A DNA stretch of 64,000 nt from Brachypodium distachyon (GCF_000005505.3 NC_016133.3:36232737-36296736); one strand, 5' to 3'. Positions 1-13,737 are shown, numbered from the stretch's first letter. The notes: generated by a model not told the origin, from the letters alone. Numbers and translations: made by a program.

Positions 1-1198
1 CTCAACAGCAGTACAGCACAGCCACAAAAACTTTTGGGATTTGGTTCAGAAAATTTTCTAGGGTTTCCAGCACGAAATTGCCGAGACTTCTAAGTTCAGG
101 CCTCATTTGATTCTCAGACGATTTTCATAGGAACTTTGTAGTGTTGAATTTCCTACGTTGATCGTTTGATTTCATTGGTACTACATTTGCTTTTCTCATC
201 TACTCCAACCTCTTGGTACAAATTTTATGGTGCAATTAAATAAACTCTGGGACAAACAAAATCTTATAAGGATCAAGCGGACATAACATTACAGTCCTTC
301 ATTTTTGTATTCCCTTTTTTTTTCAATCATGTGAATCAAAGAGGCCCTCGATAGGTGCGTTATTTTTGCCCATCCTGCATGATATCGATTACACGAAGCT
401 AAGTAGTTTTCATAAGGTGAAACCCCAGATTAAAGGTTGAAATCATTTCGATTTTGCCTACACGAAGCCAATTTTCATACGGTGAAACACCAGATTAAAG
501 GTTGAAATCATTTCGATTTTGCCATACAAGATCTCTTATACTCCGTAGATCATCTGAAACAGGTTTTTAAACCGTAGGGTTCTGTGATAATTTTGTACAA
601 TCTTTTGTGTGCAACTTTTGATTTTATGCAAAAGGGGTTTAATTCGCGTGAGTAACAGTAAATATACCAGCACGGAGCACAGTTCTTCCAGAGCAACCCA
701 CAACACAATTGAACTGCAACACGACAACATTCATCAGCCAGTTAAATCACAGTACATGGCCAGAATAATGCATCAGACAGCAGCACACATTGGCAGCAGT
801 ACACAAAGGTCAAGAAAACAAGCTAAACGTTCTTGAATTGAAATCAAAGCATCCGAGTGAATCCATGATCCACGGCAGAGAGCAATCAAACGACTAGCCT
901 AGAGTCGAAGATCTCAGCACGCATCAGTACATGACAGGACGACAACGAATGATAATACCTCGCGTTAGTGACAGCGGCTTATGAGGCTACAGCATTACAC
1001 TAAATTAAATCTTACTTCTGGAAAAACAGCAGGCGAGATCATGAACCTAAATCTCCTAGCTAGCAGGTCAACCATCAACGGTCAACCCCAGACGACGTTA
1101 CAGGAGGCAGGCGCGCAGAACGCAGTGCCAGACAACCATCAGCTCCTCTCCAGCCCAGCAAACAAATGGGGCTCTCTTCAAAGGCTGGGCCTGCGGTG
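1..1198. other. Intergenic DNA downstream of the AHL gene
   Basis: No coding region is supported here. The stretch lies 3' of the minus-strand AHL gene and probably includes its 3' untranslated region next to 1199. It contains one clear short tandem repeat at 390-523, listed separately. The open frames inside are short and show no recognisable domain. Confidence 0.6.
390..523. repeat. Two-copy tandem repeat, about 65-69 bp units
   Basis: Both units begin with TACACGAAGC and end with CATTTCGATTTTGCC. Copy 1 is about 390-458 and copy 2 about 459-523. They differ by a short indel after the start and a few substitutions, so the duplication is fairly recent. No function is implied. Confidence 0.8.
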
Positions 1199-4026
1199 TT
1201 AGTTCGACATCATCTTCACGTCGCCGTCATGCCTGTTGTTGTTCTGATGGTGCGCCGAGTGCGACCAGCCGCCGGATGCATATGCAGGCGGCATGTGCTG
1301 CTGCTGCTGCTGCGGGTGCTGGTGCTGGCCGGAGTGGTTGTAAGGCATCCCGCCATGGTTGATGGGGCTTCCGGAGTCATCGGACGATGCGCTGGATGTG
1401 CCCTCTGATGGAGGGCTGGCCACGGGAGCTGGCACGTAGTTGGCCATCTGTGGAGGGGCCGACATTGGTTCAACCTTCCGTGCCTCGGCCAGTTTTGATT
1501 TTTTACCTTCCGCTATGAAGCTAGCCACAACAACCTGATAACACAGAACACATGGCAGAAATTCTAGGTCAGCACTTTCAAATATTCAAGCAGGCGGAAG
1601 CTAAAAAGGATGAAGACAGTGCTCAAATGAACAGAACCTGAACAGGTGTTGCAGCTGTTAGCTGCCCAGCTACACATCCACCAAGAACACGACCGTCAGA
1701 TCCTGCAAGTGCAACACTCAATCCACCAGTCCTGCTACGAGTGTCGCCGTCCTCTGCAAGCAGGAAAGAGCCAGATAGAGAGATGATCTCGAAACGGCCC
1801 TGCACCATAATCATAAATCAGAATGTTAGCCAAGTAACATGGTCAGAAAGCATTCTGCTTGTAAGTAGTATTCTTACAAGAACACATCTCCGTTCGATTG
1901 ATGTGTACATTCCAATTTGTAAGAACAATTTACAGCGGAGAAGTCAATACTCTTCCAATTTTAAGTATATCAAAAATCTAGGAGCATCAATCAACTATTC
2001 AGCCCGAACAAGATAATTATGTACCTCATAAGTCACTAGCCCACCGGATGTAGCCGGCTGCCGAAGTGTTACATTGCTTATTGCACCATTCGCTGAGAGA
2101 ATGCAAACTGTGCGAGGTCCTTGCTGTGAGAAGGACATTATTTTTGAAGCAACATCCTGTCATAAAAACATGGCATTTAGTACTAAAAGCAAGATTCCAG
2201 CCACTGGCCCACATGAACAAGTGGGATGCTGGCTAATTTAAACATGAATTATGGATACAATTCTATAACAGATAGAAATTCCATAGAATTGGAGAAGTAC
2301 ACATAAGGTGACACCTCAAACGAAACGACGAACACAGACATCTACAGCTAGTAAAGAAAAGTCACAAACAGCTAGCAGCCTAGCACAGAGGAGTAATCAA
2401 TATTCATTCACCAAATGCCATCTGGTGTGTATACACAAACCCAACAGTACTTGAAATTTTGAATGAGGATCTGACACCAAACATAATTTCTTTCCAACAC
2501 TGCCTACAGTATCCACTTAATTATGGGATAGGTGAGTTACCAGCCTACCACAAATAAATGAAGAGTGGACCTTTGCATGCATTGCGCCAGTTACGTACGC
2601 TTAACAACAAAACTATTGACAAATTACACACCTAATTAGTTCTTCTAGCACACCTAACTTGATCAAGAGTAGTTACACCTTATTACCTAAACCCTTTTAC
2701 TATCAGTCAAAACATTGTCACTGAGCAAAGTGAACACGAAACTTTTGACGACGGCAGCAACCATGAATCAAAGCAAACTTGCTCATCAATCGTTTCAGTT
2801 AGTCACAATCTTGGATGGTCCAAGCACAACACTAGCAACAGACACAGGTGTCTCCACTTGCAGGTGGCCAGGCAAGCTTAGGCAGGAGTGTGGATGTGTA
2901 GTAGCAAAAAGGCCAGAACCCCATCTCCCATGGTTTTTTCAACTCCCACTTGAAGCTGACCGGTGGGGCCGGTCAACTGACAGCCTTGCTGGGAATCTGC
3001 CGGCCACCACACAGCACCACAGGTTGCCGGCTTCCACACCGGCAGATCCTCCTCCCATGTTCCTTTCCTACGGCAAGGAATTCCAACTACTCGCTAGCTA
3101 GCCGCCGCATGGAGACATAGATCCACCGCCATTAGTGCAAGTAGAAGTACCAGGTAAAGCAACAAGATGCATGCACGGATGCGGAGGGAGTAATCAAAGC
3201 AGGGGCAGAGAAAAAGCAAGATCTGTGGAGTTGGTTGCTACTACCTCGCCGGCCTTGACGGAGAGGATGTGCGGAGTGAAGGAGATGCCCCAAGACCCTG
3301 CAAGAAAACAAAAATGGCAGCCACCGCAAATCAGATTTGTGCAACAAGGACGCGGCGCCGGCCATGGCAAGTAACGTTGCTGGAAGTGAGGAGGCAGAGT
3401 GACATACCCAGTGCTTCGAACTGCTTCTTCTTGCCGGAGCCGGGGGGCCTGCCGCGGCGCTTGGCGTTGGGGTCGGACGGCGGGCTGCTGATGGAGAAGC
3501 CGCCGTGCTGCTGCTGTTGCTGCTGGCCAGGCTGCATAGGGGAGCCGCCCGAGGCGGAGGACAGGGGAGCGAGCGCGAGCGCCATGCTCCCGTCGGGCGC
3601 GTACTTGCGTGGCCGGCCCCGCTTCTTGCGCATCATGTCGCCCATGCCCATGCCGACGCCACCCTGGGGCCGCACCGGAGCCCCAGCCGCGTGGGGTGGC
3701 GGCGCGGCGTAGAGCATGGGGCCCGGAGCGTGGTGGTGCTGGCCGGGCGCCGCCTTCCCGACCACCTGGTCAAAGGACAGCCTCATGCCGCCGCTGCCCG
3801 GCATGGGCGCGGACGGGTTCGCCGAACCTGGCGCCGGCTGCTGCTGCTGCAGCGGCGGAGGCGGCTGGTGGTGGGCGAACGGATGCGGCGGCGGCTGGTG
3901 CGCGTGCGCGTTGGAGGTTGCCGGTGGCAGCGGCTGCGACTGGGACGCCGGCGCCGGGACCGGCGCGGCGGGGACAGCGGCGGTGGTGGCAGCCGTGGTG
4001 AGCGGGGCGACGTCCTTGGCCTCCAT
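1199..4026 (-). CDS. AT-hook motif nuclear-localized (AHL) protein, two AT-hooks plus PPC domain
   Basis: Five exons read on the minus strand: 4026-3408, 3297-3245, 2156-2025, 1799-1638 and 1534-1199, all with GT-AG introns and continuous frame, giving about 433 residues. The N-terminal ~130 residues are rich in Pro, Ala and Gln. Two AT-hooks follow, with RGRP cores at residues 136-139 (then RK) and 191-194 (then PG). The PPC/DUF296 domain runs from about residue 207 to 345, with FTPHILSVKAGED and the beta-strand GRFEIISLSGSFL. The tail is rich in His, Gln and Ser. AHL proteins bind AT-rich DNA in the nucleus through the hooks and assemble through PPC domains to control transcription and chromatin. 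Two hooks plus an intron-split PPC domain is the pattern of the intron-bearing AHL clade. The exact orthologue cannot be named from the sequence. The start is the first ATG of exon 1. Confidence 0.93.
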
Positions 4027-7000
4027 TTCGGTCAGATCTATTCAACCCAGTAGCTCCTAAACTTGTGCTGCTCTCCTTCACAGTGGCAGAGCTCTCCTTG
4101 GTCCGGACTGAACAAAGCAAAGCAACTAATCAATCTGGTCAGTCTGAGTTTGACCGAGCTGCTTCTTCCTCACACTGCTGCAAAACCAAACACGGGGGCT
4201 CATGAGCAAAAGGAAGAGAGCGACATGGGAGGGATCGAGGAGCAAAGGAACAAACTCTGGATTATCACACGAAGCCGATCTTTAAAACCGGGAGCAGACA
4301 AAGAAGAAGAGAACAAAAGGGCGGTGCGCGAGAGATTAGGTGGGAGTTAGGAGGGGCCGCGCGCGTGCACGCACCTACCTAGATCGCCAGGTCCATGCCA
4401 CCACTCTCTCCTCGAGCTTCTTCTTCGTCTTCCCTCCCTCCACACCAAACGCCACTCACACTCTGCTCAGCTCAGCTCACTGCCGAAGTCTGTCTGTCAC
4501 TTTGCTTGAGAGGGAGAGGGAGCGGGCGCAAAGCGAAGGAGAGAAGAATACTCCAGGGAGGAAATTACGGGGAACGGAAATTGGTAAAAGTAAAGGTAAT
4601 AAAGAGGAGAGAGAGAGAGAAAGGGGATTTTGGTACGGGTACACACTTCCCTCACATGCATGCGCGCTGCATTTCGGGTAATAATAAAGGCGGGCGGGCG
4701 AGAGGAGGTTGGGGTTTCGTGAGCGAGAAATAGAAACGAGCCTCATTTACTGCGCTCAAAACAAAAACTCCGCTTTCTTTCCCAACCAAAAGAAACCAAC
4801 GAAAAATAGTAAAATACTCCTGCTCCTCTAGAGAGAAGGAGAGACTAGTCCACACTCCGCTCGAAATTCGAAAGGGACGACGATTGCTTGCTTTGCTTTG
4901 CTTGTTTTTCTACGCAAGCGGGGGGGATTTTACGCTAGGAGGAGTATTTAATGGTGGTACCGGGTACTAGTGGTGGTCTTGATGACTAGTGCTACTAGTA
5001 GCGGTGCAGTTTTTATTTTTATTTTAAAGGGTGTCTTGTCTTTTTGGGCGTGCTTGGCGGGCAGGAATCAATCATCCCTCCCTGCCCATGGTCGTCATTA
5101 CTGCCTTTTTCTCTTTTTCCAGCTTTTTTTTTCTCTTCCAGCTTCGAGCTTTATCTCTCTCGCCTGCGCCATCTCGCCTCTTTTCCCGCTTCATTTTCCA
5201 GAAAATGAATTTTTGCTGTACGGGCCCCACAGGACAGTGAGATAGGGCCAGAGAGAGAGAGGGGGTGAGGTGGCCTGGTCGCCGGTCAGAGGAGAAGAGA
5301 GGCGAGAGGGGAGGGACACCGGGCCAGGATTCCAGGCCCATCACGTGATACCATCCGCATTCGGCCCCAAGAATTAAATACTTTTAAGCAAACAACGGCC
5401 TCCCTTCCCGAGGCCGCCACCTCCCTGTGGACCCAGCAATTCTCTTTTTTCTTTTCTTTTGAGAGGTGGACCCAACAATGCTTCTGCCTTCGTTCCGGGC
5501 TCCACCGCTCCTCAATCACATGGGGGCCCATTTCCTTTTGGCGTCAGGGGAGCTCGACGGCGCCAGTGTCAGCTCTGCTCGCAGGGCGGCGGCCGAGACG
5601 ATGAGATACGCCGATGCAGAGGCCGTCGGAATCGGATGGGAAACGGGATCTTCGCAGCCAAGGTTGGCGCTGGCGCGCGTCTCTCAGACAAGCGTTCAAA
5701 GGAAAGGATCAGCAAACTTCCCACGACGTCACCCGTGTGTTGGCCAGCCGCGTGTTCGTTGACCAGGCCGGAAAGTCAACGCTTTGGTGATCCGTTGGGA
5801 GCGACCGAACGGCGCATGCATACGACAAAGACCGCCTCTTGCCTACTCATCACACCAGCGGTACTGCTCAGTGCTGGACCGCGCCGGAGCAAATAATAGC
5901 GGCCGGGCTCGAGGGCACTCCCGGGAATCCACACGGGAATTGCTCGTTAAACTAGGGTTTTAGGGCGTTTTGGTAATTCCTCGCACGAATCACCTCATTC
6001 TGTACCTGCACTAGGGGGGGACTAGTAGACCGTTGTGCCGTGTGATGAACTCTAGCTGACCGCTGGATCCGATCCAGTCAACTCACAAGCAGATCGGTGG
6101 TGTACAAGTTTACACAGAGTCTCCGAATTGACCTTAATTTTTCTTTTCACGAAAACCAGTACTAGCATAGTGGTATTCATTGATCCATAGTTAATTTCTC
6201 AATTTCTTTTCCTTTAGTTTTTCATAGAAAAATTCTCACCCTCTAGAACAATCGAATCCTTAAAGATATATGGTCTCGGTTTTTGCAGTTTTGAGCCCTC
6301 GTATTCCAAGCGGGGCCTCAAACAATCAGCTGGCGGGTCTGCCATTTGTGTTTAATCCTGTTTTCTTATCCTAGAAACTAGAGATTTTACTATTTATCCA
6401 TTTTTTTGGGAAATTCTTAGTCCTGGTCGTAAGGCAAAAATAACTTGTCCGCCTTTGCAACTCTAGTTCGAAAGCTCAAAATACAACTGCACCGAGCAGT
6501 ATGTTCCGCTGGTGGTGGTTAGTCCCGGATTTAACGTGGACCGTTCATTCGTATCGATCCAGGGGTAAGTAATATCTGGCACTCCATTATTAACTTTAGA
6601 GAGTACGTAATCAAAAACTCCGTTATTAACTTTGGGGAGTACCTAGTAGAAAACCGCTAGAGTACCTCAATTTGGAGGGCAAAATCGGAAAACGTGTGGG
6701 TAGTTTGGTCTTTCCCGTGCGAAACTGGATCTTAGTTTGCGACTAAGAAAAAAGTCACAATTTGTTTTAAACACATGACGAGGCTGCCGCGTCGGAGGTG
6801 CCGACGAGAGGACCGGCAGAGCAGACGAAGCTGCCGCTCAGTTGGGCCGCTACGCCGGCAGAATGGACGGGGCAGCCGCACCGAATGAGGGCATGCGGAG
6901 CGGACGAAACTGCCGCTCAATTCAGACGCCAAAGCGACTGGAGGGGCGCTACCGAAAGAGAAATGGCTCCGCCAGCTGATGATGAAGGCCGGAGGAGAAG

Positions 7001-8603
7001 CCACAATCTGAGCAGGGCCCGCTGCTTGATTGGGCCATCGCGTCGGCGGGTTGGACAGAAAGCGTAGCACGACGACCACTGGGAGACGACGATGTGGCGG
7101 TTGGCCGGAGACAAGTTGAGCACAACAACATACAAAGGTGCCCATGGAGCTAGATTGTTGCAGGGCCGGCCCAAATCAAATCGATCGGGCCCTTTTTTCT
7201 GCATTACTAACAACAGATCGAGAGGTTAAATGCCCAATTGGCCCTTCACCATGGACGGCCAGATCTATCTGGTGCTCCCGTATTTGTTGTTGTTTTCATG
7301 TGTGGGTGTCACAAGGCGTCCATACAGTTCGGTTCCAGTCATTACTATTTCGTTTTGGAGAAGGATGGAAAAGACAAAAGGAAAAATCTGGCACGTTTTG
7401 TTATACGATGATTTTCCTTTACTTATTTACTCAAATACAAAGATAAAGTAGGTGAAACATATCGAAAAAATCTAACTTACACAGATACAAAGATCTCCAA
7501 TAAAAGTAAGATTCCATCTCAAGATCCTTGGAAGCCACCATTTTTTGTGTATATGGGTCATCGGATAGTAAGATTCCATCACAGGATCGCCAATGGGAGT
7601 AAGATTTCAGCAAAGACTCAATCCTTGTATTCGGCGCAAGACTACAAAATATCAGGCAAATACATGATGAGCTAACCTTGTAAGATTTAAAGGTTGCATC
7701 AGTCGTCTGCTTAAAAGAAGCGGAAAACTAATGCCCAGGACACGATCATCGAAAAGCATGACGTGAGACTGCTGCTACATCAAATACAGAAGGAAATTTT
7801 GAAGAGCTCCATAGAATAGGCTGAGGATGGAGCCTGGATACTATTTATCCTTGCGACGCTTCCTCACTAGGGATGAAACCAGAGTGCATACGAAAGTAGA
7901 TAGTCTAAACTTTATTTGCTATCATATTATAATGATTTTACATTGTTTCGCGGATACCTGACGCGTGGCTATAGAATGCGGCATGGTATCAATTTTTTTT
8001 AGAAACACAATACAAACGCAACGCAGTCGCTCACAACATGTACGTACACTCACCTCTATGAACGGACACACGGACACCCTACCTATGAGTACCTTCGAAA
8101 AACTGAGCCGGCAGATCTCAAGAGATTGACGATGGTATAAAAAACATCAACATAAATATTCATGTTTTGGAGATGGAAGGCTCTGGGTTTCATTTGTTTG
8201 TTTTTCCGGCACGGGCTCTGGGCTTCCTTGGTAACAAACGCGAGGTGGGAAATGCTGAAATGCCGCGTCTTTCCCCCATAAGGCCGGCCATGCCTGCCTA
8301 TGGCCTGTAGGCCCATTCGCCCAAGAGAGATTGCACTGGGCTCCAATTCGGCTCGAGATTTTTTTCACAAAGAAAACAGAAACTCCCCGAGGGGCTGCAC
8401 GGTGGTCCCCACGGGACAGACATCCTTCTCTGAGAAGGAAAAAAAGAAAAGAAAAACGCGTCCTATGATCCTATCGTTCTCCTTCATCGGCCTGGCCGCA
8501 GGAGACCCACGTCCTCCTCCTGCGCTCCTGGACCACCCTAATCCTCTCCATTCTCCTTCCTGCCCCGAACACGCGAAGGAACTCTTCTCCGTGTCCTCTT
8601 CCA
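4027..8603. other. Intergenic region between AHL and the PfkB kinase gene
   Basis: The first part is the likely 5' UTR and promoter of the minus-strand AHL gene. It is rich in GAGA tracts on the plus strand (4605-4622, 5240-5262), which are CT-rich in the sense of that gene. Around 6795-7130 is a GC-rich patch with repeated phrases such as CGGACGAAACTGCCGCTCA, probably a transposon remnant. Around 8308 (GGCCCA) and 8338 (TGGGCT) are site-II-like motifs in the probable promoter of the kinase. Open frames at 5459-5896 and 6732-7145 have no recognisable domain and are not called. Confidence 0.5.
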
Positions 8604-11600
8604 ATGGCGCTCGCCTCCACCACCGCCTCCCGCCTCATCAGCCGCCGCCTCCCGCCTCCTTCTCCTCCCCCCGCCGCCGCACCCTACGCCGCCGCGCTGC
8701 GAGGAGGAGCCTGCTGGGCAAGGCCGCGCGGGTACCTGTCGGTGCGCTGGGAGGCCAGGCCAAAGGCTCTCATGGGGGGGTTGTCCGACGCCGACGACGA
8801 TGACGAGGAGGTGGACGGCCGTGGCGTGCTGAGCGGGGCCCCGTCGCTGCAGCAGGACGTCTTCGAACTCGCCGTCGCTTCCTCCTCCGGGCCCGAGCGC
8901 TGGGACGTGCTCGGCCTCGGCCAGGCCATGGTGCGCATGCCTCCTTATCTCTTCTTCGCCTTCTGAATACTCATGTTCAGAACCAACTGTGAAACTGAAA
9001 AATTCAACAGTAGAAAACGTGGGAGGTATTGATTGGTCTAGAATTCCTCAAAGGCAAGCATTTCAAGCCTTTGTGGCTTTCCTTGTTTTTTTTTTTGCTG
9101 GTAGTGTTAATGGTTCAACTTTGTGCAATGGCTGACGATTATTAGTTACCTGTATATATGTCACGACACTCTACTTCTACTACGAGTCTACAACGGCTAC
9201 TTGTTTCTTGTCTACTTCTACTACGAGTCTACAAAAGGTTCACAACTCTAGTTCGGTCGTGGCACCTCTACTTTTAGAGATTGGAGAGCTAGCTCCCTGT
9301 TTTACTTCTTTTGTAGCCAATCATTATTCATTCGGTCCATCTGTGTGCGAAGCATGCTTGCACATTGACGGTAACGAGTAGTTGGCTGGACTCTGCTCCA
9401 AGCTTATTGGCAAGCAGCCTGATGGCTGATTGTATTTGTACCTGGAGCTCTTTTGTTGAATAAAGCTCTATGAATTCCACGAAAAAAATGTTACAAAATA
9501 TGGGGGAGCTGAAAGGTGATTTTCTGGTGCCACATTGCGAGAAACTAGTACTTGGGAAAAGAAAACTGACTGCTTCCACGCAGCAAAAAAGTTGTCAACA
9601 ATAGCTATTAAATGGCGAAGACAAGCTGTTGCTAGGATTCATCTGGTGTTGCATTGTCATTGATTGATGATTACTTGCTTCTTGTGTGTATGCTTAAATA
9701 TGTCTTGTTCAGCCTATGTGTTGTCGGGGACAAATATATACAACTGACAATCGATGCACAGAAGTTCTGTTTGTATAAGCTGATGGGATCCTTGCTAAAC
9801 TATTAATTGGTTGGTGCACAAATAGGTTGACTTCTCTGGCATGGTGGATGATGAATTCCTCGAGAGATTGGGCATAGAGAAGGGTACGAGGACACTTGTG
9901 AACCATGAGGAGAGAGGACGGGTCTTGCGTGCCATGGATGGTTGCACCTACAAGGCTGCCGCGGGAGGCTCACTGTCTAACTCACTTGTGGCTCTCTCTA
10001 GGCTTGGTAGTAGTCAGATCACTAGTTACCCGGAGCTTAGAATTGCAATGGCTGGCAGTGTGGGCAGCGATCCGCTTGGTAGTTTCTACAGGTAAATTCA
10101 CTAAGTTGATGATATCTTCATTTCACTGATCCTGCTGCTTTAGAGCATTGGCTGACATCAAATTGTTGTTTGGATTGTGCTATTAGGCAAAAACTGCAGC
10201 GTGCTAATGTGCAATTCTTGTCCAAGCCAGTCAAGGATGGGACTACCGGGACTGTGATTGTTCTAACAACTCCAGATGCGCAGCGTACTATGCTTGCATA
10301 CCAGGTCAGATCCTTCACTAATGGCTCTTTTGTTTCTACAATGATTGGCCAGTACTTCAGCTATTGCTTTATCCCTAACCTAATTATCACTCTCTCTACT
10401 TTTTAGATGCTTTAGGGTTGTGGTGAATTGTTAATTCCTTCCTGGAAATGTAGCAATTCACTATTTGGGTTCTTAAGAGGGCATCCAAATTATTGACAAA
10501 GTTTTATTTGAAATAAGGATGGTCAATATTGAGAACATACGTCTTATATAAAGTTTGCTTGCCATGTTATTACAATTGGCAAAGTATCCGGTGAAATTCG
10601 GCAAACTCGCAAAGTGGGTCGTCCGATCGATAATGGACGGCATAGATCAAAGATGGGATTTCTGAACAGCCACTTAACTCTATGACGTGGGTAAAAGAAA
10701 GGGGTTATTGCAAAGTAGAGTTAAGTGGCTGTTAAGAAAACCCACCTTTGATGTATACCGTCCATTGTCGACCCACCGGCCCACGTTGAGAGATCGCAGG
10801 TTTTCACTGGATACGTCGCCATTATAATTTGGCTGCACTATTTTGTTAGCCAATCAATTAGAAATTCTCCTGGCACTACTTTATTATTATTTTCTAACTG
10901 TAACTTGTGTTGCAGGGTACCTCTTCAACTTTGGCTTATGATTCAGACTTGGCTGATACAGTATCCAAGTCAAATATACTAGTTGTGGAAGGCTACCTAT
11001 TTGAGTTTGCTCACACGATTGAAGCCATCAAGCAGGCTTGTGAAGATGCTAAGAAGAATGGTGCACTTATTGCTGTTTCGGCATCAGATGTGTCATGCAT
11101 AAAGCGCTGCCACAGTGATTTTTGGTGAGTAGCCTCCTTGTGAAGGATCTCCTGTTAGTGTCACATCTTGCAATTATCTCGTCCCAGTTGCGAACAATCC
11201 AGTCTCATAAGTCATCTTCCATTTCATTTCAAGTAACAAGAGGGCTATGGGTTATTCACTAGAAAAAAGAAGGTTCTTTTTACTTGCTTTCAATGGTGGT
11301 GCTGGTGCAAGTCCACTATAAAAAATGTTAAGAATCTCGCACCACATAAATACGCAACTTGATAAAAGGCATCTAGTTCTGTCTTGATCACATTGCTGAG
11401 TTACCAACTGAACTGTATAGCGATTTGTTATCTTGACTGTTCTTTTACTTCATACTTTCTATATTACGAGAGCATAACACTATGTAGCTCCCAACACTAC
11501 TGATTCTGATCCAAAACATTTACAGGGATATCGTAGGAAACTATGCAGACATATTATTCGCCAATGCCAACGAAGCAAGGGCTTTCTGCGAGCTAACCTC

Positions 11601-11979
11601 GGAAGAGAGCACCATGTCAGCAGCGAGATACTTAAGCCATTCCATTCCTCTGGTATCCGTTACAGATGGTAATCACGGCTCCTACATTGGGGTGAAAGGT
11701 GAAGCAATATACATCCCACCACCGTCGTGTATACCTGTTGATACCTGTGGAGCTGGTGATGCATATGCTTCAGGGATTCTGTACGGTATTGTACGAGGAG
11801 CGTCCGACTTGAAGGGCATTGGCCTCCTGGCTGCACGTGTAGCTGCTGTTGTAGTTGGGCAGCAAGGCACGCGCCTACGAGTTAAGGATGCCGACAGATT
11901 GGCTGAGTTGTTTGAGTCCCACCTTGATAACTTGGAGGTTTGTTCAGATGCTGAAACAGATCAGGTTTCAAACTTCTGA
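8604..11979 (+). CDS. PfkB-family carbohydrate kinase, probably plastid-targeted (NARA5-like)
   Basis: Five exons, 8604-8930, 9826-10091, 10187-10304, 10916-11124 and 11526-11979, join in frame to about 457 residues. The first ~55 residues are rich in Ala, Ser, Arg and Pro with few acidic residues, as in a chloroplast transit peptide; an acidic Asp/Glu linker follows. The kinase body begins at LGLGQAMVDFSG. It shows the N-terminal glycine motif (AAAGGSLSN, about 154-162) and the C-terminal PfkB signature DTCGAGDAYASG at 379-390, with the presumed catalytic Asp at 385. PfkB enzymes phosphorylate sugars or nucleosides with ATP. The closest family I recall is NARA5 of Arabidopsis, a plastid PfkB protein needed for photosynthetic gene expression; its substrate is unknown to me, so that name is inference. 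A polyadenylation-like AATAAA lies at 12380. Intron 3 carries a foldback element. Confidence 0.9.
10613..10776. mobile_element. Foldback MITE-like element inside intron 3 of the PfkB gene
   Basis: The ends are inverted copies of each other: GTGGGTCG near 10614 and CGACCCAC near 10769. Pairing continues inward through TGGACGG/CCGTCCA, GATCAAAG/CTTTGATG and CAGCCACTTAACTCTA/TAGAGTTAAGTGGCTG, so most of both arms (about 65 bp) can pair. It has no coding capacity. The superfamily is not determined, since I could not fix a target duplication. Confidence 0.7.
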
Positions 11980-12849
11980 TTATTTTTCTTCCTCAAGTCC
12001 AAGTCCTCAGCTAGCAGCAGCGGCGATGGAGATTTTTGAGGGCCAAAGTGGGTCATTGCGCCCTTCTCAAGAAGATTTCTGAAGCAAGTACTTGGTTTTG
12101 TCACCCAGGTTCTATCTATGCTGAAGTAGCCCCTCCTTTCAAAGCATAGCAAGTAAATTTCATCAGATTGCCCCTTCAAGCTCTGCCATCGCGAGTCCTA
12201 GGCATATTCATTTGTATATAGCATCTCATTCCTTTAGGCCTAGGCCTTTTGTTACTTTTACCAGAAGGATTTCAAAGAAACAGATCATCATAGGGAAGAA
12301 AGTGATGCAAACCCTTACCATATGTTTGGCCGAGATGCAAACTCTAATAAGGGGAAATACCATCTTGCTCTGGAATGTGAATAAACTCTTTCGGCAAGAC
12401 CTGTGGTCCATTGAATTCGCACTCAGGGGATATGCTATCAAATTGTAATGTGATCATCCGACTTTGTTGGATGGTATTCGATGTGGTTGGGTGAAACATC
12501 GACATCATCTTGGAAAGGTGACGCTGATAGAATATCTTAGAGCACTAGTCAGAACTAGTACTATTCTACCCAAAGCAGGCAGACCCAGTGATCCCCAGAT
12601 TCATTTCTTTCTGTTATATATATAGCTGTTCTGCGTGATGTGATTCAACTTTGTTTCTAGCTCGTTATTTTTCTCCAACAGGATGCTGCGTGCAGCGTAC
12701 GTATGATTTTTGCCTGCGACGACATGATATGAACTTTGTTTCCGTGCGCCGATGCCACCTGATCCATGAAACGATCTTTCGCTACGGCCACGTGTGGAGC
12801 TCACACGCCAACTGTGTCAAAGAACTCACGTATTGGATTTTGTTTTTTA

Positions 12850-12960
12850 CCCGCGAGAGCTAGGAATCCCGGCAATTTATCGGACAAGATTTCTTATCAT
12901 AAAAAACCCGCGAGAGCTAGGAATCCCGGCTATTTATCGGACAAGATTTCTTATCATAAT
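12850..12960. repeat. Two-copy 57-bp tandem repeat
   Basis: Copy 1 at 12850-12906 and copy 2 at 12907-12960 share CCCGCGAGAGCTAGGAATCC and GGACAAGATTTCTTATCATA with one visible substitution (GCAATTT versus GCTATTT). The near identity implies a recent local duplication. Confidence 0.85.
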
Positions 12961-13162
12961 TTAATTACATTTTTTCTTTTATTAAAGATGATTCTGTAGC
13001 TGTACTTATGTGATTCCGCAAATGCAATCACAGTGAGCGATCTCTTCTATTCGGTGGTCTTTCATCCTGCCTTAAGTTCAAAATTTTCAAATAAATATGA
13101 GATTTTAATGTCCGATATACCTATTTTATGAGGACCAGAACCTTCATACGAGCTTGAAATTT

Positions 13163-13300
13163 ATACTCCATCCGATCCATAACAAGTGTCTCAGATTTTG
13201 TACAAACTTAGTACAAAGTTGTTTTAAATGTGAGACACTTTACTCTCTCCGTCCGAAAATAAGTGACTTGAATTTGTATAAAATTATATACTAAGTTCAA
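13163..13300. mobile_element. Degraded Stowaway-like MITE fragments
   Basis: Two adjacent starts of the CTCCxTCCG type are visible, TACTCCATCCGATCC near 13163 and TACTCTCTCCGTCCG near 13242. The first has an internal mirrored GTGTCTCA/TGAGACAC pair. Neither has an intact opposite end, so these are truncated copies. Confidence 0.5.
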
Positions 13301-13737
13301 ATCATCCACAACGAAAAAATTGAACAAGACTGCACTTTTCTATTTTTCAACGTCAAAAACTGAAAACGTTAATTCGGATGGGAAATATTGCATAATACAC
13401 CGAAAATACACTCGTTATACAGAGCTTATGAACGGCGTTACATGAGGTCATGAGCTTTGACGTTAGCCAAAACATAGCGTAAATGTGCTATATTTGACAT
13501 GATATACGGAGTACATACTTTACTACGCCGAGTATGACCTGTATTGGAAATAAACCCAAATTTGCGAGAAAATCAGGGCTCGTGAATCAGGATTGAAGTG
13601 GCATAAATTTCCTAGATAAAAGTCCAATTCTCCTTGGATTCATGACGCCGCCTATGTGAATTCCCAACCTGCCCACACAAGGCGTCATAAAACACAAGCG
13701 ACATCCAAAGTCAAAAACGACCATTTTTTTTGGGTCC

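Noticed and set aside
3505..4060. Plus-strand frames over AHL exon 1
   Set aside because: Antisense shadows of a GC-rich, Pro/Ala/Gln-coding exon.
5459..5896. Plus-strand frame of 145 residues upstream of the PfkB gene
   Set aside because: No recognisable domain; unrelated residues and overlapping frames suggest chance in GC-rich promoter DNA.
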